Assembly (NCBI GenBank): GCA_039881145.1
Contig: JAYKKI010000032.1
Location: 10,541,001-10,605,000, forward strand
DNA: 64,000 nt
DNA from: Druceiella hillmani
Lineage: Eukaryota; Arthropoda; Insecta; Lepidoptera; Hepialidae
Reading direction: 5' to 3'
Each line of letters opens with the position of its first letter. The first letter of the stretch is position 1. The notes beneath the pieces were generated by a model. It saw nothing but the letters and a program-made list of their open reading frames with translations, made no database searches and was not told the origin of the DNA. The position numbers and the translations under genes are program-made. Shown here in pieces: positions 11,358 through 23,660 of the stretch.

Positions 11358-11702
11358 TTAACATAAAAGTACCTTCTCTTCATATTTATTAATGTTTTCT
11401 TTTAACCAAAATTTACCATACTTAAACGAAGGCATTTCTTTCTCTGTTAAGCTGGTTCTGTTAAATGAATAACAATTTGATATATGGTTGGGTTTATGGA
11501 TAAAGTTATATACTACATATTTTTTAATATTTTCTTTTAACCAAAATTTACCATACTTAAACGAAGGCATTGCTTTCTCTGTTAAACTGGTTTTGTTAAA
11601 TGAATAACATTCTGATATACGGTTGGGTTTATGGATAAAGTTATATACTACATATTTTTTAATATTTTCTTTTAACCATTTACCATACTTAAACGAAGAC
11701 AT
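11358..11702 (-). CDS. Hypothetical ORF of 45-residue tandem repeats
   Basis: A 114-codon frame made of about 2.5 copies of a 135-bp direct repeat (same landmark at 11405, 11540 and 11675). Because 135 is divisible by three, each copy reads in the same frame: M(P/S)SFKYGK..LKENI.KY, VVYNFIHKPN(R/H)IS, then CYSFN(K/R)TSLTEK. A further partial copy in the same orientation lies at about 11834-11905 without the frame. No known domain was recognised. It may be a chance consequence of expanding an open 135-bp unit, since the surrounding DNA is noncoding and no splice or promoter context can be shown. Confidence 0.25.
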   Translation of the reverse strand: MSSFKYGKWLKENIKKYVVYNFIHKPNRISECYSFNKTSLTEKAMPSFKYGKFWLKENIKKYVVYNFIHKPNHISNCYSFNRTSLTEKEMPSFKYGKFWLKENINKYEEKVLLC

Positions 11703-11704
11703 CG

Positions 11705-11815
11705 CTGTAAAAATCAGAACATAAATTTTGATGCACTCTTAAGTATAATAAATGACGTTGATAATCAATGGTCATAAGTAAATTTTTAGGAAAAAAGTGA
11801 AGACTCACAAAACTA
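11705..11815. repeat. Block with inverted partner at 15915-16025
   Basis: The reverse complement of 15915-16025 shares AAATTTTGATGCACTC(T/C)TAAG, AATAAATGACG(T/G)TGATAA, AATGG(T/A)(C/T)ATAAGTAAATTTT and GA(A/C)GACTCACAAAA in order. Identity is high by eye, higher than in most other duplicated pairs of the window. Confidence 0.8.
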
Positions 11816-11984
11816 TTTACTGTTAGGATTTACTGTTAAGCTGGTTCTGTTAAATGAATAACAATTTGATATACGGTTGGGTTGATGGATAACGTTTTAT
11901 ACTTTAATTATAATTAAATTTGACAGAATGCAATATTTTAATGGCGCCACTTTCCTTTTTAATATACCATTCCCTAATTTTAAT

Positions 11985-12300
11985 TTAAAAAAAAAATAAT
12001 AAACGGCAACTCCGTCGTGAGTGAATTATGTTTGAATTCGAAATAAAACAAAAACTGATATATTTAATATAATGATTTACAGGGAAAATTGTAAGAGAAA
12101 AATGTAATATTCTTTGAAAACATAAAAGAAATTTTGACAGGTTACATGATAGCATTTTCTGGGAAATAATTTGGTTAATGTTTTTCTGCTAATAAATATA
12201 ACTCCGTGTAATCTTAATTCTTGTTGTTTACAATTTAATATATCATTCTAATTATAATCCAATATCTTTCTCAGAAAATATTTAATAACAGATACATGAA
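11985..12300. repeat. Old duplicated block, partner at 56290-56560
   Basis: Shared landmarks are GTCGT(G/C)A.TGAATTATGTTTGAA, AAATAAA, CTTTGAAAACATA or CTTTGAAAACGTA, and TGT.(T/A).(A)CAATTTAATA. With the 12640-13035 block it forms a discontinuous direct match to 56.3-57.8 kb. Confidence 0.55.
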
Positions 12301-12374
12301 AACGAAATAAATTTACACCATAGTAAAATTTAAATGACTTTGGTTTTTCATAAGCTTATTTATAACTTCACAGC

Positions 12375-12421
12375 AAAACTGTTTCACCATAATGTGTGAT
12401 ACATTATGGTGAAACGGTTTT
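12375..12421. repeat. 21-bp inverted repeat
   Basis: AAAACTGTTTCACCATAATG and its continuation to 12395 pair with 12401-12421, with one mismatch and a 5-nt loop (GTGAT). It is isolated, and no T-run or gene context suggests a terminator. Confidence 0.85.
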
Positions 12422-12639
12422 TAGTGTCAGTACCACATTATCTCTTGAAATTAGCCAATTTAAAAAAATATTACTATTTAATGGTTCACTAGTTAGAATG
12501 AATGGTGTTTATATATTATTTAGAATCAGGAAGTCAAATCTGAACTTTGTTTTAGAAAATAGTATTTGAATACAATTTTAAAATAAATTAGATTTTCTTA
12601 AATATTACTTATTTAAGTATTAATATCGGCTTTTAAAAT

Positions 12640-13035
12640 TCTTATCATTTTGTCTGAAATAAATAAAGTGGCATTGATACATCTTTGATGCTTTGTATAA
12701 TTAGCCATAAAGTGTTTAAGAAGTTGTTATTTTTCATATGCAATGTTTCAATATTCAACCAAAAAGGTTTAATCCTGGAAAATCAATATTTATGGTTATT
12801 ATTTGTTACTATTTACCTCAAAATATAAATATTGATTTTTGCAGATATTACACTATAACCGAAATTACCTGCAAAAACAAAGTTAATCTGCATATGTTAA
12901 TAAATATGTTAATAGTTTTGTGTAAATTTATATCGATCTCCAGTTTTCGCCAAGTTTTCACTCACAACTAAAAGAACTTCCCTCGACTTGAATACCGAAC
13001 ACCTCTTTTGAAATAAGTTTCTCTGTACGATTAAT
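12640..13035. repeat. Old duplicated block, partner at 57320-57755
   Basis: Direct match with landmarks CATAAAGTGT.TAAGAA against CATGAAGTGTGTAAGAA, TTTTTACTATTTGCC-like against TTACTATTTACCTC, GCAAAAACAAAGTTAA, CCCTCGACT.GAATAC and GAAATAAG. Short frames within it are unrecognised. Confidence 0.65.
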
Positions 13036-13603
13036 CAAATATGTGCTCAAACGATAAAAGTTTCGTATATATACTCGTATCATCACTACATTTGATTTAA
13101 TTGTGACTAAAGTCATGGAGTAAATAAAAATACGTTTTTATAGATTCTACCCGACTAGTGTAAATGTTTCTCTACTCTATTTTGAATGTATTCAAGTAGC
13201 CAAAGCCCGCTTTTCAAGTCTGAGATCTAAAGAAAATAGTTATTTTATTTTGTAAATATCAAAATCAACCGGTGCAACTGACTTAGATTTGTCTCTTAAA
13301 GTTCAATCGCCGCACAACTGGGTTAATTGGGATCATTGTCTTGCTATAGTATCTGAGACAGCATCGGGGGCTACTCTTTGATAAGTACTGCGTGTGGCTT
13401 CTTTTGCAATTTAACCGGATTAAAATTTATAAAGTAAGCAGTGGTGTATAAGGATCTTAATGTGGTTTAAATTTCCTCGATGTTGATCGTGAATAGTCTA
13501 CCATAAATGATACCGAAAACGCTGTGCGCTGTTTGTATATATTTCATCATAAAATATCCTCCGAATTTCTCAAAAATTCTTTACATTTTTTTAAAACCAA
13601 CAA

Positions 13604-13812
13604 AGTGCGCGCGTACATACGTGGATACGTTGTTGATGTGTGTGTGTGTGTTTGCGTGTGTTTGTGTGTGTGCGTACGTGCGTTCGTGCGTGCGCGTGCA
13701 TGCGTGCGTGAGTACGTGAGTGCGTGCGTGCGTGCGTGCGTGCGTGTGTGCAGGTGTATGTATGTGTATGTGTGTGTGTGTGTGCGCGTGTGTGTTTATG
13801 TGTGTGTGTGTG
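13604..13812. repeat. Alternating purine-pyrimidine tract (TG/CG-rich)
   Basis: Runs of (TG)n interleaved with TGCG and TACG. The Cys-Val frames across it are composition artefacts. Confidence 0.92.
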
Positions 13813-15656
13813 TTGGAATTGTTTTAAAAATAATTTTATGTACCTTTCTCAACCAGTATTTACGTATGCAGAAAACACAATATTGTGTTCTGTTTCTACT
13901 TAATTATTTCCATTTAGAAAACAAATTAAATTAGTTTTCTTTTTATTTAATTTTTTTTAAATTCTTTAGTACTAATAATATAATTAATTGACGTAATGTT
14001 CCTAATTTACCAAATGCTTCTCGCAGTTTCTATTTTCCCTACATGCGTGCATATGGTGCGAGTTACTTACAATTGGTTGTACATAATTTATATTAGCATA
14101 TTTCACAGATTTTTATGGTTAATTTCCGTTCCTCAAACTTTGTTAAATTAACTTCGACTCCTTAAAAGTCTATTCACAAGATTGTTTTCACTAATATCTT
14201 TTCTTGCATCTATTAAATTACCAAATATACTCGACACAAGACTATCTTATTAACAATAAGTAACTTGTTTGAATATTAATTCACTGATAACTTTATCATA
14301 ATGTTCTTCATCTACGCGGTATGAAACTATTATAAGTTTAGTTACGAATCCTCAAAGATTAATTAGTCCTCTTTTTCCCTTCTGATCGAAATTTAATTAA
14401 TCTAATTTGTCAAGTGTTAATTATTTATAATAATCCTTGAAACGCTTGAATAAAAATTGAAGTTTTAAACGTAAAAACGCGTGTAAAAATTTTTATATAA
14501 TATAATTGTGTCATTTATGTCTAGGTTGCTAAGAATATTACTTAAATAAATATAGCCCACTTGTTACTTTTGTTTAAGCTTTACTCTCCTCCAATACCTG
14601 GATTTTCTACAATGTAAACTCCAGCAATGATGCTATTAAAAATTTATGAAGATCGTTTTATATATTTAGTGGAAACTCTTGTTTTACGGTTACTATTTTT
14701 ATCCGCCGTTATATTATTTCCAACTCTGTAACAAATGCTTTTTCATAACAAGGCTAATCTTTTTATTCTCTTGTGCAAGGTTTTAGTATAATATTTATTT
14801 CCTATTTTCAAGTCAATATATCTTCCCTCCATCTTACATTTATAACTTTCACTTTATTTACGAACAATCTTCCACGTATTTTACGAATTCATTCCTTATG
14901 TACCACATAGTTAATAGGTAGTAAGATTGTGTGATAATTGAAGATACATCTGTATCTTTTCCAAATTTAGCTAATCTATACATTTCTGTGAGGGTAAAGT
15001 GATGTCAATTCACGACAATGATAGAATTTGGAAGTCGTGAGGTAAATTTCAAATTCATATAGAACCAATAGTTCTTTTATTATCTGATTATATAATGAAT
15101 CTTAAATAACTTTAATTGGTAGTAGATCAAAAAATATTTTACTAGTGCTTTCACTACTTCTGGTTTGCTTCTATTGAATATTTTAAATGGCTGAGCTGAC
15201 TGATTTTTACACATCAAACATATTTATATATTTTTTACAAAAAACGCGACTAAAAATATTTCTTGAGACGTCCTATCATGAATCTTAGTTATATCTAGCT
15301 TTGTTTTGAAAATTTGTTTACCAAGTTGTATATTTCTACATGCCATATATGCATTAATGATTGCACTAGTTTTTTCTTTCACAATGTTTCTTTAGACTTG
15401 ACAGTGTTTATTTTGTTCATCCTTCGCGTAATTTTAAAACAAATTCAAGTAACTTGAAACTCAACTGTTCAAGTTCATTAGTAGCATTCACAACTCTATC
15501 AGTATATTTAATAAATTTGACAGTAAATAATTTCCTATGTGCTTCATGCTTATGTAAATAAAATATTTCCTGTTAAGATTGAGCATTATTTCAACAATGT
15601 CTTTATTAAATTATATTTTCATTTGATAAATGCTTTTGAAATACTTTTTGTTTCAT
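13813..15656. other. AT-rich DNA, nothing recognised
   Basis: No recognised motif. The lower part could contain the rest of the retrotransposon whose protease-like piece lies at 15657-15800 on the minus strand, but only stop-broken, unrecognisable sequence is seen. Confidence 0.45.
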
Positions 15657-15800
15657 GTCAAAAATATCTTTTGATTCGAAAGTATGGAAAAGTTTTAACT
15701 GGTTTGCCTCAAAAATTTAGTTCAAGATTAGTATAGCTTCAAGTTTTCTATTAAATATGGAGTATGACGTAGCACCAGTATCCGTATCCATAGTTAAAGC
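15657..15800 (-). pseudogene. Retropepsin-like retrotransposon fragment
   Basis: The minus-strand frame from 15800 reads ALTMDTDTGAT, SIFNRKL, one stop, then NQLKLFHTFESKDIF. In Ty3/gypsy elements the aspartic protease runs M.(V/I)DTGA..S(I/V)I, then about 20-25 residues on P..L(K/R)L.TY....I. The D-T-G-A active-site triplet and spacing agree. No zinc knuckle is visible before it and no RT after it. It may be a separate, older copy of a gypsy element like the one at 7.4-8.9 kb. A chance match cannot be ruled out at this length. Confidence 0.42.
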
Positions 15801-15914
15801 AATTTCAGATTGCGCTGTATGTGTCTTTAAAAACCGGAAATTTCCAATACTTCATTGTCCGAATTGATTAATTATTTGTATTATCTCGTCATTATTATAT
15901 AACATAAATATTTT

Positions 15915-16025
15915 TGTGAGTCGTCCCTTTTTTCGTCAAAATTTACTTATATCCATTGGTTATCACCGTCATTTATTAACCAATTTGATTTAATTCTTAG
16001 GAGTGCATCAAAATTTGTGTTCTTT
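15915..16025. repeat. Block with inverted partner at 11705-11815
   Basis: See the partner for the landmarks. The two blocks lie about 4.1 kb apart in opposite orientation, either as two insertions of one element or as the edges of an inverted duplication. Confidence 0.8.
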
Positions 16026-19000
16026 TTTTTCGTATTTAATTTGAAAATTGTGCTTTTAAAATCTAAGCTTCCAAAGAATTAACTTAGTATTGGTTTCTTT
16101 AAATCAATATTATATTATAAATACTAACGGTTGATATTTTGTTTAAACGTATTTTTTTCCGAAAAAGTGTGATCCAAAATATAAAGTAACTCCTTCTGAA
16201 TCGTGCTTGGTTGACATTTTGACTGAGTATACGGCTTGTGTAAGCTTATCACTTATCGTGCCTATGAAAACACGAGGCTTATAACGAAGAGTTTTTTTTT
16301 AATTGCACTTAATAAAAGGAACTTATATCTAGAAACTTTGTAGTGGATAATTTAAATAATGGCGACATTTGTTTGTACTTTCCTTCATTTGGAATTAAAG
16401 TTACTTTCGAGGGATAAATTATATCTATAATGAAGAACTATTATTTTCCTTACTATTTCGTTTATCTATTAAAGAGGGTAGTCTAAATCGGTAAGTTTTT
16501 ATTAGAATATGACAACTTTTAAATGTATGTTACTTGCTGAAACCATGGCCGCTGAGTGTTGGATCAGACTTCACACGTACACGCATAACCATCAAAATTA
16601 TTAGTGTTTTTCTATGAAGTAACCACGAAAAATTTTTGGTATTAAATAATTTAATAGTTCGATAAAATGATTAAATAAATTTTCAGTTAATGAAAATTAT
16701 TTTCCCATATATTTTCCTTTAAATTAGGTTTAAAATATTTATTAAATTCCCCTTATTAGCTAATATCATAGAAAGGAATAAGTTAAATCATTTTAAATAA
16801 ACAAATTTTACCAAATGGCATAACGAATTATTCTTAGCTGGCTTTATTAGTTCATCAATATTTAAATCAGTCATAAGATTAAATCTTGTACTTGGAGTAT
16901 TTCGACCCACACTAGGAGTAACTCGGTTTATGCAAGAATTACAATCGGTGGCTTTTAACAAATTTGATATTCCATATTAATTTATTTAATATCGAATATT
17001 AAACAAATTAATAAATCATTATTTTCATTACGGATGAAGTACTACGAGTATATAGATCAGAACACATTTCAAACACTATTGTTTCATGAAATTTTTCAAA
17101 ACAATAAAATGTTAATTTTTTTAATTTAATAATAAATTAATTCAAATTAAAATCATTCGAAATATAATCCTTGAAATTTTGGTGTTTTATCAATTTATAA
17201 TTGACTGGCTCTCTGAATTGATAAACTTACATATAGAAGCATAAAAGATATTTTTTTTAAACTAGCTTTGGTCGCGATTCTGTTCGCTTGTTTAGAAATA
17301 TTAATATAAATGCACGATTAATACACGACACATCGTTTATTATAACAATTATAAAAAATGATTTTTTTAAGTAAATACTCTTTGTATTGATACCCCAATT
17401 TTTGTTTTATTTGGTCGATTGCAATTTGACCTGTATACTACTTCAGACCGAAAATACCACTAAATAATTCATCGATTTTTTAGCTCTCTTTGCATGACAT
17501 GTGAAAAAATAAAAAGGCTGGCAGAAAACGGATAAACACTTGAAGAAAATACGTTTATGTTTTCTTCCTTTTATTATATTTTCCTGATACTTTTTTGGAT
17601 CAAAGATTTCAATATATCTTCTATGTACAGACGCACCAAGTCGACAGTTTTATTGTATGTGTAAACAATATGAATATTGAATACAGGTGTAACTAATAAA
17701 CAAATCATGGAAATGAAGAAAGCCTATAACAAATACATACAACATCGAAAAAGTTTATTTACGGAAGACGACTGATAATTATGTCTACCCTCATGTATCT
17801 ACTCGCATTTGAGTTGGTTACTCTCCTACGTCACCCCACACTTCATTTCTAACCATGCTCATTTCTCCAACCTATGTTAAGCTGGAAAATTTTGTTGTGC
17901 GTTTTAAAATATGCGTATCGTATTTTATCTATGTACATATATATACTGCTGTGATTACGACATTATGGATGACTAGGTATTTTATTTTAGTTGTACTAAT
18001 TTAATATAAATAATTTTTTCATAAAATTAAACCTAAATTATATTCTGAAGTAGTAAACTAATTGCATAAAATTAAAATTTATATGTTACTTTCAATTGAT
18101 GTCTATATTTTTTTAAAAACACAAACAAAATTGATTTCTCTGTATTTACGTATCGCATGCACAAACAAATACAGAATTCGAAAAGCAGAACAAAATTACG
18201 AGAACTATATTTTTGTATTCCATTTCTTTTGTTACACTCTCTTTGTATTTTTTTCTCGATGACCGCTAACAAATAAACTAACTAATTCTACAGATAAATG
18301 TTTATAGACAATAAAGTACGTTACAAACAAATTTATACATTATAACACTAAACCTACCAAAGTGATTATGTATTACAAATATTGGACTAGAAGTTCTTAT
18401 TTTAAACAAATTTCGGAAACAAAGTAAGCTGAAATCGAATACATACGATTTTGAAACATATTGTCTATGGAAGACAACAAAAAATTACGTCCGCCCGCCT
18501 TCGAATTGCTTCCTCAAGCACCTACCCCTCGCGCACCACTCCATATTTCACCCCTGGTTACAACCATTTCACCAATGTATGTCCGAAAGGCAAGTTTCTT
18601 TGCGCAATTTAATTTAAATATAGCGCCAATGATTAATGTACGTAGACATGCTACACATTTTGTACTACTACGGGTAAATTTTTAAATGATGTTTTACTAA
18701 TGCAATGTAAACAAATTTTTGAAAATATTAAATTTACATATCTTCTCATTGAGTAAACTGATTTTCAGTCCCTCAGTTTTCCCAAATTTCATCTTAAACT
18801 GGTTAGTAGCTTTTACGTGATGTGTGTTCAGACAAACACACAAGAGACACGCAGTAAAAAATTTCGAAATCTGAATTTTAATGTTCTATTACTTTTACTA
18901 CCACCCCTAAATATTTCTTCGCAAATATCTTATAAGGAATAACAAGATATTCGTTCGTTCGCATGTTCGCTTTAATTACCGAATTCACTTTTATAAATAT

Positions 19001-19298
19001 TTGAGAATTCCTCATCCTGCATTGAATATGGAAGACTCGTCAAGGCTCATTTTGCCAGATTGCTACTAATTACTTAAATGCTTCTCTTTATACCTTTTCT
19101 ACATACTTTTTATCCCCAGTAGTGAATTCTTTAAGGTGTACATTACTTAATATACGATTAAAAAATAACTTTCAAATTATGTCAATGCAAATAATCCTGA
19201 AATAGAATCGAATCTCTTTTTATATTAGTGTAAATATCAAAGTTTTTAAATGTTTCATATATCTTAAAATCACTGATCTCTAAGTACTACTTTTATAT
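16026..19298. other. AT-rich DNA, nothing recognised
   Basis: The best open frame is 74 codons at 18461-18685 on plus, with a more GC-rich, Pro-rich start (PPAFELLPQAPTPRAP). It has no recognised family. The frames at 18062-18272 on both strands overlap each other and look random. Confidence 0.5.
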
Positions 19299-19382
19299 GA
19301 TTGTATGTGTTTGTGTGCGTGTGTGTGTGATCGTGTATGTGTGGAAGCGCGCATGTGCATGAATCCGCGCACGTATGTATGT
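19299..19382. repeat. TG-rich alternating tract
   Basis: Imperfect (TG)n with GCGC and CATG interruptions, similar in type to the 9.5 and 13.6 kb tracts but shorter. Confidence 0.85.
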
Positions 19383-19748
19383 GGAACCCATCTATCTAGG
19401 AGACATTACATAAAGCATATCCATTTAAATTAAACTTAAAAAACTGCTTAGAATTCCGAAATAAAGGTTTAAACTTACTGACTTCGAGTGAAGACCTAAC
19501 ATACAGTTAGCTCACAAACACCGTATTAGAATTACACTTAAAACATCTATCTCCCTATACATTGCAGAATTTGCTGGATAAATTTCTTGACCTCTATGTC
19601 AAATATTGCATACATATTAGATTAAAAAGGTAATTTTATTATTAGCTTACATATTCCTTTACTAAATAGATTAATTAAATTTTTTATGAACGTAAAATGT
19701 AGGGAACTATAGGGAATAAACCTTGTTGCTATTATCTAAACTATTATT

Positions 19749-19858
19749 TACAATTAAATGAAACTTCGTGATGTAGTATTATTTCTACTTTCTTTAAGTA
19801 CCTTACCACGACCTAGGTTACGTTGTATTACAACATCTTCATTTGGGCTATTAGCAAT
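19749..19858 (-). ncRNA. Decayed hammerhead-ribozyme repeat, copy A
   Basis: Same repeat as at 41.1 and 62.2 kb, read on the minus strand from GCTAATAGCCC at about 19855 to CATTTAATTGT at 19750. The stem II hairpin GTTGTAATACAAC and CCTAGGTC are intact. The core has changed: CTGAAGA is ATGAAGA, GAAA is GTAA, and the stem I strand CCAC is CCAA next to the altered base. It should not cleave. Only one orientation is present. Confidence 0.7.
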
Positions 19859-20811
19859 GATCCTAATATTTTATATGCTGGTAGTACCTTTTCCCAATTG
19901 AATTCATCGATGTTAAATTTGGTAAAAGATCCTAAAATTTAAATGTAAGGTTACATAAAGCGGTATTAAAATCGACTGACTTTAAATGCTTGATAGAATT
20001 ATAATTACTTTAAGTAGCGATATGAAAACCCGTAGCAAAACAAAGGACAAAGGGGATGAGGTGTTGGCTAATATTCGGCCGTTTATTAAATAAATTTATC
20101 AAATGATATCGCTTGTGAATCAAGATTTTAAAGATATAGGACATTTAATTAAAACTTAGAACTCTTCAAAGCTGTATTAATAATTTTTATGACGAAAATA
20201 TCATGAGGAATATTTTGTGGTTGTATTGTATAGCCCATGCAGTTAAAATAATTATCGGTTCATGCGAACTATACATGTAATAATTAATCGAGATAAATAT
20301 ATTTATAACTGGGATACAATGAATCATATTTTTACAAGCTGCTGGTGTAGATTTGAAATTTCTCTATACGCTATTTTTATAGCTTTATTAAAACATGTCT
20401 GTGAGTGAATAAAAAAGTAAAATTGAGTGCTCCCAACTTGTCAAAAAATTTGAAATTAAAATTTCCACCACTCTAAAAAAATACAAATTCTTATAAAAAT
20501 GGAACATATTTGCAATAACGTCCTATCTTTATGACAGCCAAAGGAAGTATTCTAGCTAAAGCTATTACGATTTACGTCTGAAATATTCATGGAATAGTAA
20601 GTGCAGCATTATGTAACGCAACACCGCGTTTATCAATGAACGTGCATGAAAAACAGATGAGGTTTTCAAGAAAATCCTACGCACTGACGCTTATAAAGGG
20701 AACTAAGGTTTTGTCTACTACCGCAATTGTCTAGAACGTATAACGCTATAAAAGAGAAGACAGAGGAGCTCCGTTAGTACAAATATTAGAAAATTTGAAA
20801 AATGCTCCACG

Positions 20812-20878
20812 AATGTGTGAACGTGATTCGTGACGTTCACATATTCTTGGAACGTCACATTCGTGACGTTCACACATT
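20812..20878. repeat. Imperfect hairpin with repeated TGACGTTCAC
   Basis: AATGTGTGAACGT at the left pairs with ACGTTCACACATT at the right. Within it CGTGACGTTCACA occurs twice (20829 and 20861) and AACGTCAC once in inverse orientation. The TGACGT core resembles a CRE half-palindrome, but regulatory use is not supported by any nearby gene. Confidence 0.7.
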
Positions 20879-22224
20879 ATGAAGTGAAAATATAGCAAAT
20901 GAGGTAAAAGCATGTAGGGAACTTAAAAATAAACGAAATTTCATTAAATGTTCACTGATACTGAAATTTACATTTGTTTTAAGTGTACAGATGTATTTCT
21001 TCACAGGGCCGTACACTTCTTATTCTTGACGTAAAATATTGTTGACAACTATGAAAAACACAGCCGTTCTGGATTAATCGCCTTGAAAGATTTAAATATA
21101 ACAAAGAACTTTATAAAAATATTTTGTATACGGTATTTGAACAAAGAAGCGAGGTCTCTTCTTAAGTTGCTGTTTTCGGAAAAATTTATTACCCTTGAAA
21201 AAAGTTTTATTGAAAAACATGCCACCTTCTTATTTACATCGGGTAATACCAAAGAGATTGAAAATAATAAATTCAATCCCGAATTTTTAAAAAGGTGTAT
21301 TAAAGGACCTTATCCAGCATACTGTCGAAAAAGAAGTTGTTTAAAAGAACCTCGGATAATATTATTAATTAATAAAAAATCTATAAATTTGGTTAAACAA
21401 AACTTCGAATGGGTTGTGTGACAAGAAATATCCTAGACATTCTATACATGAAAAAGTACTCCAAAAAACTAATAGATTTTAACATAAAATTTCATGAAAC
21501 TTATTTTTTACTAAAAGTTTAGGCCATATTTATTATGTCGCTATTGTTTCTAGGCTGATCCACTGTAAAAAAATGTTTTATAAAAGAAATATAAATAGCA
21601 AAGAGTAGTAAATCGCCATGTTTTTGTTAATACAACTTCTATGTCCACCCAAAAATATGTTCTATATACTTTTTTAAGAATAAGAAAATAACTAATTTAT
21701 AGTTATTTTTAGAGAAATATTTTTAACAACTATGTCTGATATCAAAAGGATAACATTAATTTAAATAGAATATTTTAGCACAGTTTGTTATAAAAATTAC
21801 TAGAGGTTTTACTTTTAAAAGGAGGTTAATTTAACAGAGTGGTTTAGAATATTCCAAAAATGGTCTCTAGAAAATTCATATTCCCTCTAAAAATATTCTC
21901 TCTAAAAATATTGTTGCAAGCACTTAAAGTTTGTAATTTAATTCTTAAGTAAAATAATTAATTCCTGGCATAGCTATTAAGATAATTCTACCTTCTCTGC
22001 CTTTGTATACTAGCATATTATACGGTAATAATTTCTCAATCAATTCCATATATTCGTTTCTATAATTTTCTAAAGTTCACTCTATTTAAATTGATTTTAT
22101 AAACTCACTCGACCCACGATAATAAATATATACTAATCGAAATAATACGCTTATTACCTATGAATATTCTTTACAAGAAAGAAAACCTTTATTAACTGCG
22201 TGTAATTATAACGTATAAGTTAAT
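20879..22224. other. AT-rich DNA with one unrecognised 112-codon frame
   Basis: A plus-strand frame at 21083-21421 is less low-complexity than most (NPEFLKRCIKGPYPAYCRKR). A minus-strand frame overlaps it. No family was recognised and no start or splice context supports it. The stretch at 21620-21780 is weakly similar to 37990-38150 (AATACTTTTTTAAGAA, ATATCAAAAGGATAA-like words). Confidence 0.4.
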
Positions 22225-22500
22225 TAGATTTAGCTCGGAAACCGTTTTAGGGCTCGTTAGCAAATTGAATTACCTGTGTTTATTTATGAAAGTTTAATTA
22301 ATTTTCACCCTGTGGAGTTCGTAATGTTTATATTAGTATGTTATTATTTCGTATATTTAGTATGAAGAGAAAACTTCATTAAGAAATATCATTACAGTAT
22401 TTACGTTTTAGTATTATTCCAACGGATTTAGACTTATTTGCAAAACATTTTTTTCATTCTTGTAGTGTAATCATTTTATTTCTTTTCTGTAGTCACAAAA
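22225..22500. repeat. Member of the four-copy diverged repeat family
   Basis: It contains CGTTTTAGGGCTCGTTAGCA, a TGTTTATTTATGAAAGTTTA stretch, AATTAATTTTCACCCTGTGG and later GAAGAGAAAACTTCATT. It gives the clearest link between the 10.67-kb and 52.86-kb copies. Confidence 0.55.
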
Positions 22501-23229
22501 ATGGAATAATCCTATTAAATACAAGCAGAACTCATACTGCCAGAGTTATCGTATACACTTAAGCATAAATATATTTCTATATTCTATATAATATTATTAT
22601 TATTTGTAAATATATTAACAGAAACACGATACGCCATGTAAATATATCACCAAGTATACCTTTCATGGCCATAAAATATCACGAGTATCTGAAAAATTGT
22701 GAAATTTAGATTTATCGCCACAATTTTGCGGCAAATTTGCTCTTTCAATTAATATCTCATAAGGTACATAAAATTATAACCAATTTCAAATACCTTACTT
22801 GTCCCCACATAAAAGCTAAAAAGAATTTTTGAATGCTAACTACTGAGATACATGCGGAATAATATGCTTTTTCATTATGCCTTATTTCAAGTTTTTATGG
22901 CAAATTGTTTCTGGGAGAACACGTATGCATTTTTAATAATAGTTTTAGAACGGTTTTAGAGAAAATTGTACATTAAATCATTTTGGAATATTAAGTTTAT
23001 CTTTCAACTGAATTTGCACATGATATAAGAAATTAATAAAAAAATTCAATTATTTCATTTGCATGTTATAAAATTTCCTACGTTTTATCACTATTTCAAA
23101 GTCAAGTATAAACGTCGAGGTGTATCCTAAAAAATAGCTATGACAGACGAAATCGTGATTTGTCTTAGAAGTGAACCATTTTTTCTTGTTTTTGATATAC
23201 AAAATCCTAAAAGCGTAAGTATATATCTT

Positions 23230-23660
23230 GTTGCCATATTTTACTTTCATGGTGAGTAAATATGAAAACTATTTTAGATATATTTTTGGTCTTTCGTTTC
23301 TGTCCTGATGCGAATGTATTACTCTTGTTTAATCGTATCTTGGTTGTAATCACAATAAGAAAATTAAGAAAACTTTTTTTTGCATTTGACAGATTGAAAG
23401 AAGTTTCATGAGTGAGAAGTTATAATTTTAGTTTCCCGTTGTTTTTTGAGTACTCTTTCATATTGAGAAAAATCTAATTTATATACATTTTTTTGGTGAC
23501 CAAAATAGATTTTTCCATTCATTTCAATTTAAGATTTTTCATTTTTAAATAAGAATGTAATTATTTTGGAATGGTTCCAGATATGAATAGAGAAAAAAAA
23601 ACATTGTTCTCATTTTTTCTGTTTTGTAATAATTTTCTATAGATAATTGAAGACTCATTA
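23230..23660. repeat. Old duplicated block, partner at 54105-54560
   Basis: Direct similarity: AAATATGAAAA, CTTTCGTTTCTGTC against a CGTGTCTTTTGTC-like part, a TTTTTTGCATTTGACAGA against ATTTTGCATTTGACTGA block, then G.TTTC.T(G/A)(A/G)GT. Divergence is high. Confidence 0.45.

Larger units (their letters stand above)
11358..11905. repeat. 135-bp minisatellite with an outlying partial copy
   Basis: The copies begin near 11405, 11540 and 11675 and differ at few positions. The third is cut short. After about 130 bp of other sequence, a fragment with GTTAAGCTGGTTCTGTTAAA and TATACGGTTGGGTT recurs at 11834-11885. A GGACGGTTGGGTTGA string at about 56350 may be a distant trace. Confidence 0.9.

Noticed and set aside
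12375..12421. Rho-independent terminator
   Set aside because: Eukaryotic context, no gene upstream and no T-run after the stem.
18461..18685. Pro-rich frame as an exon
   Set aside because: Slightly higher GC content is suggestive, but no splice-site pattern or family could be tied to it.
21083..21421. 112-codon plus-strand frame as a gene
   Set aside because: It has reasonable composition, but no known motif, no conserved partner and an overlapping frame on the other strand. Left as unrecognised.
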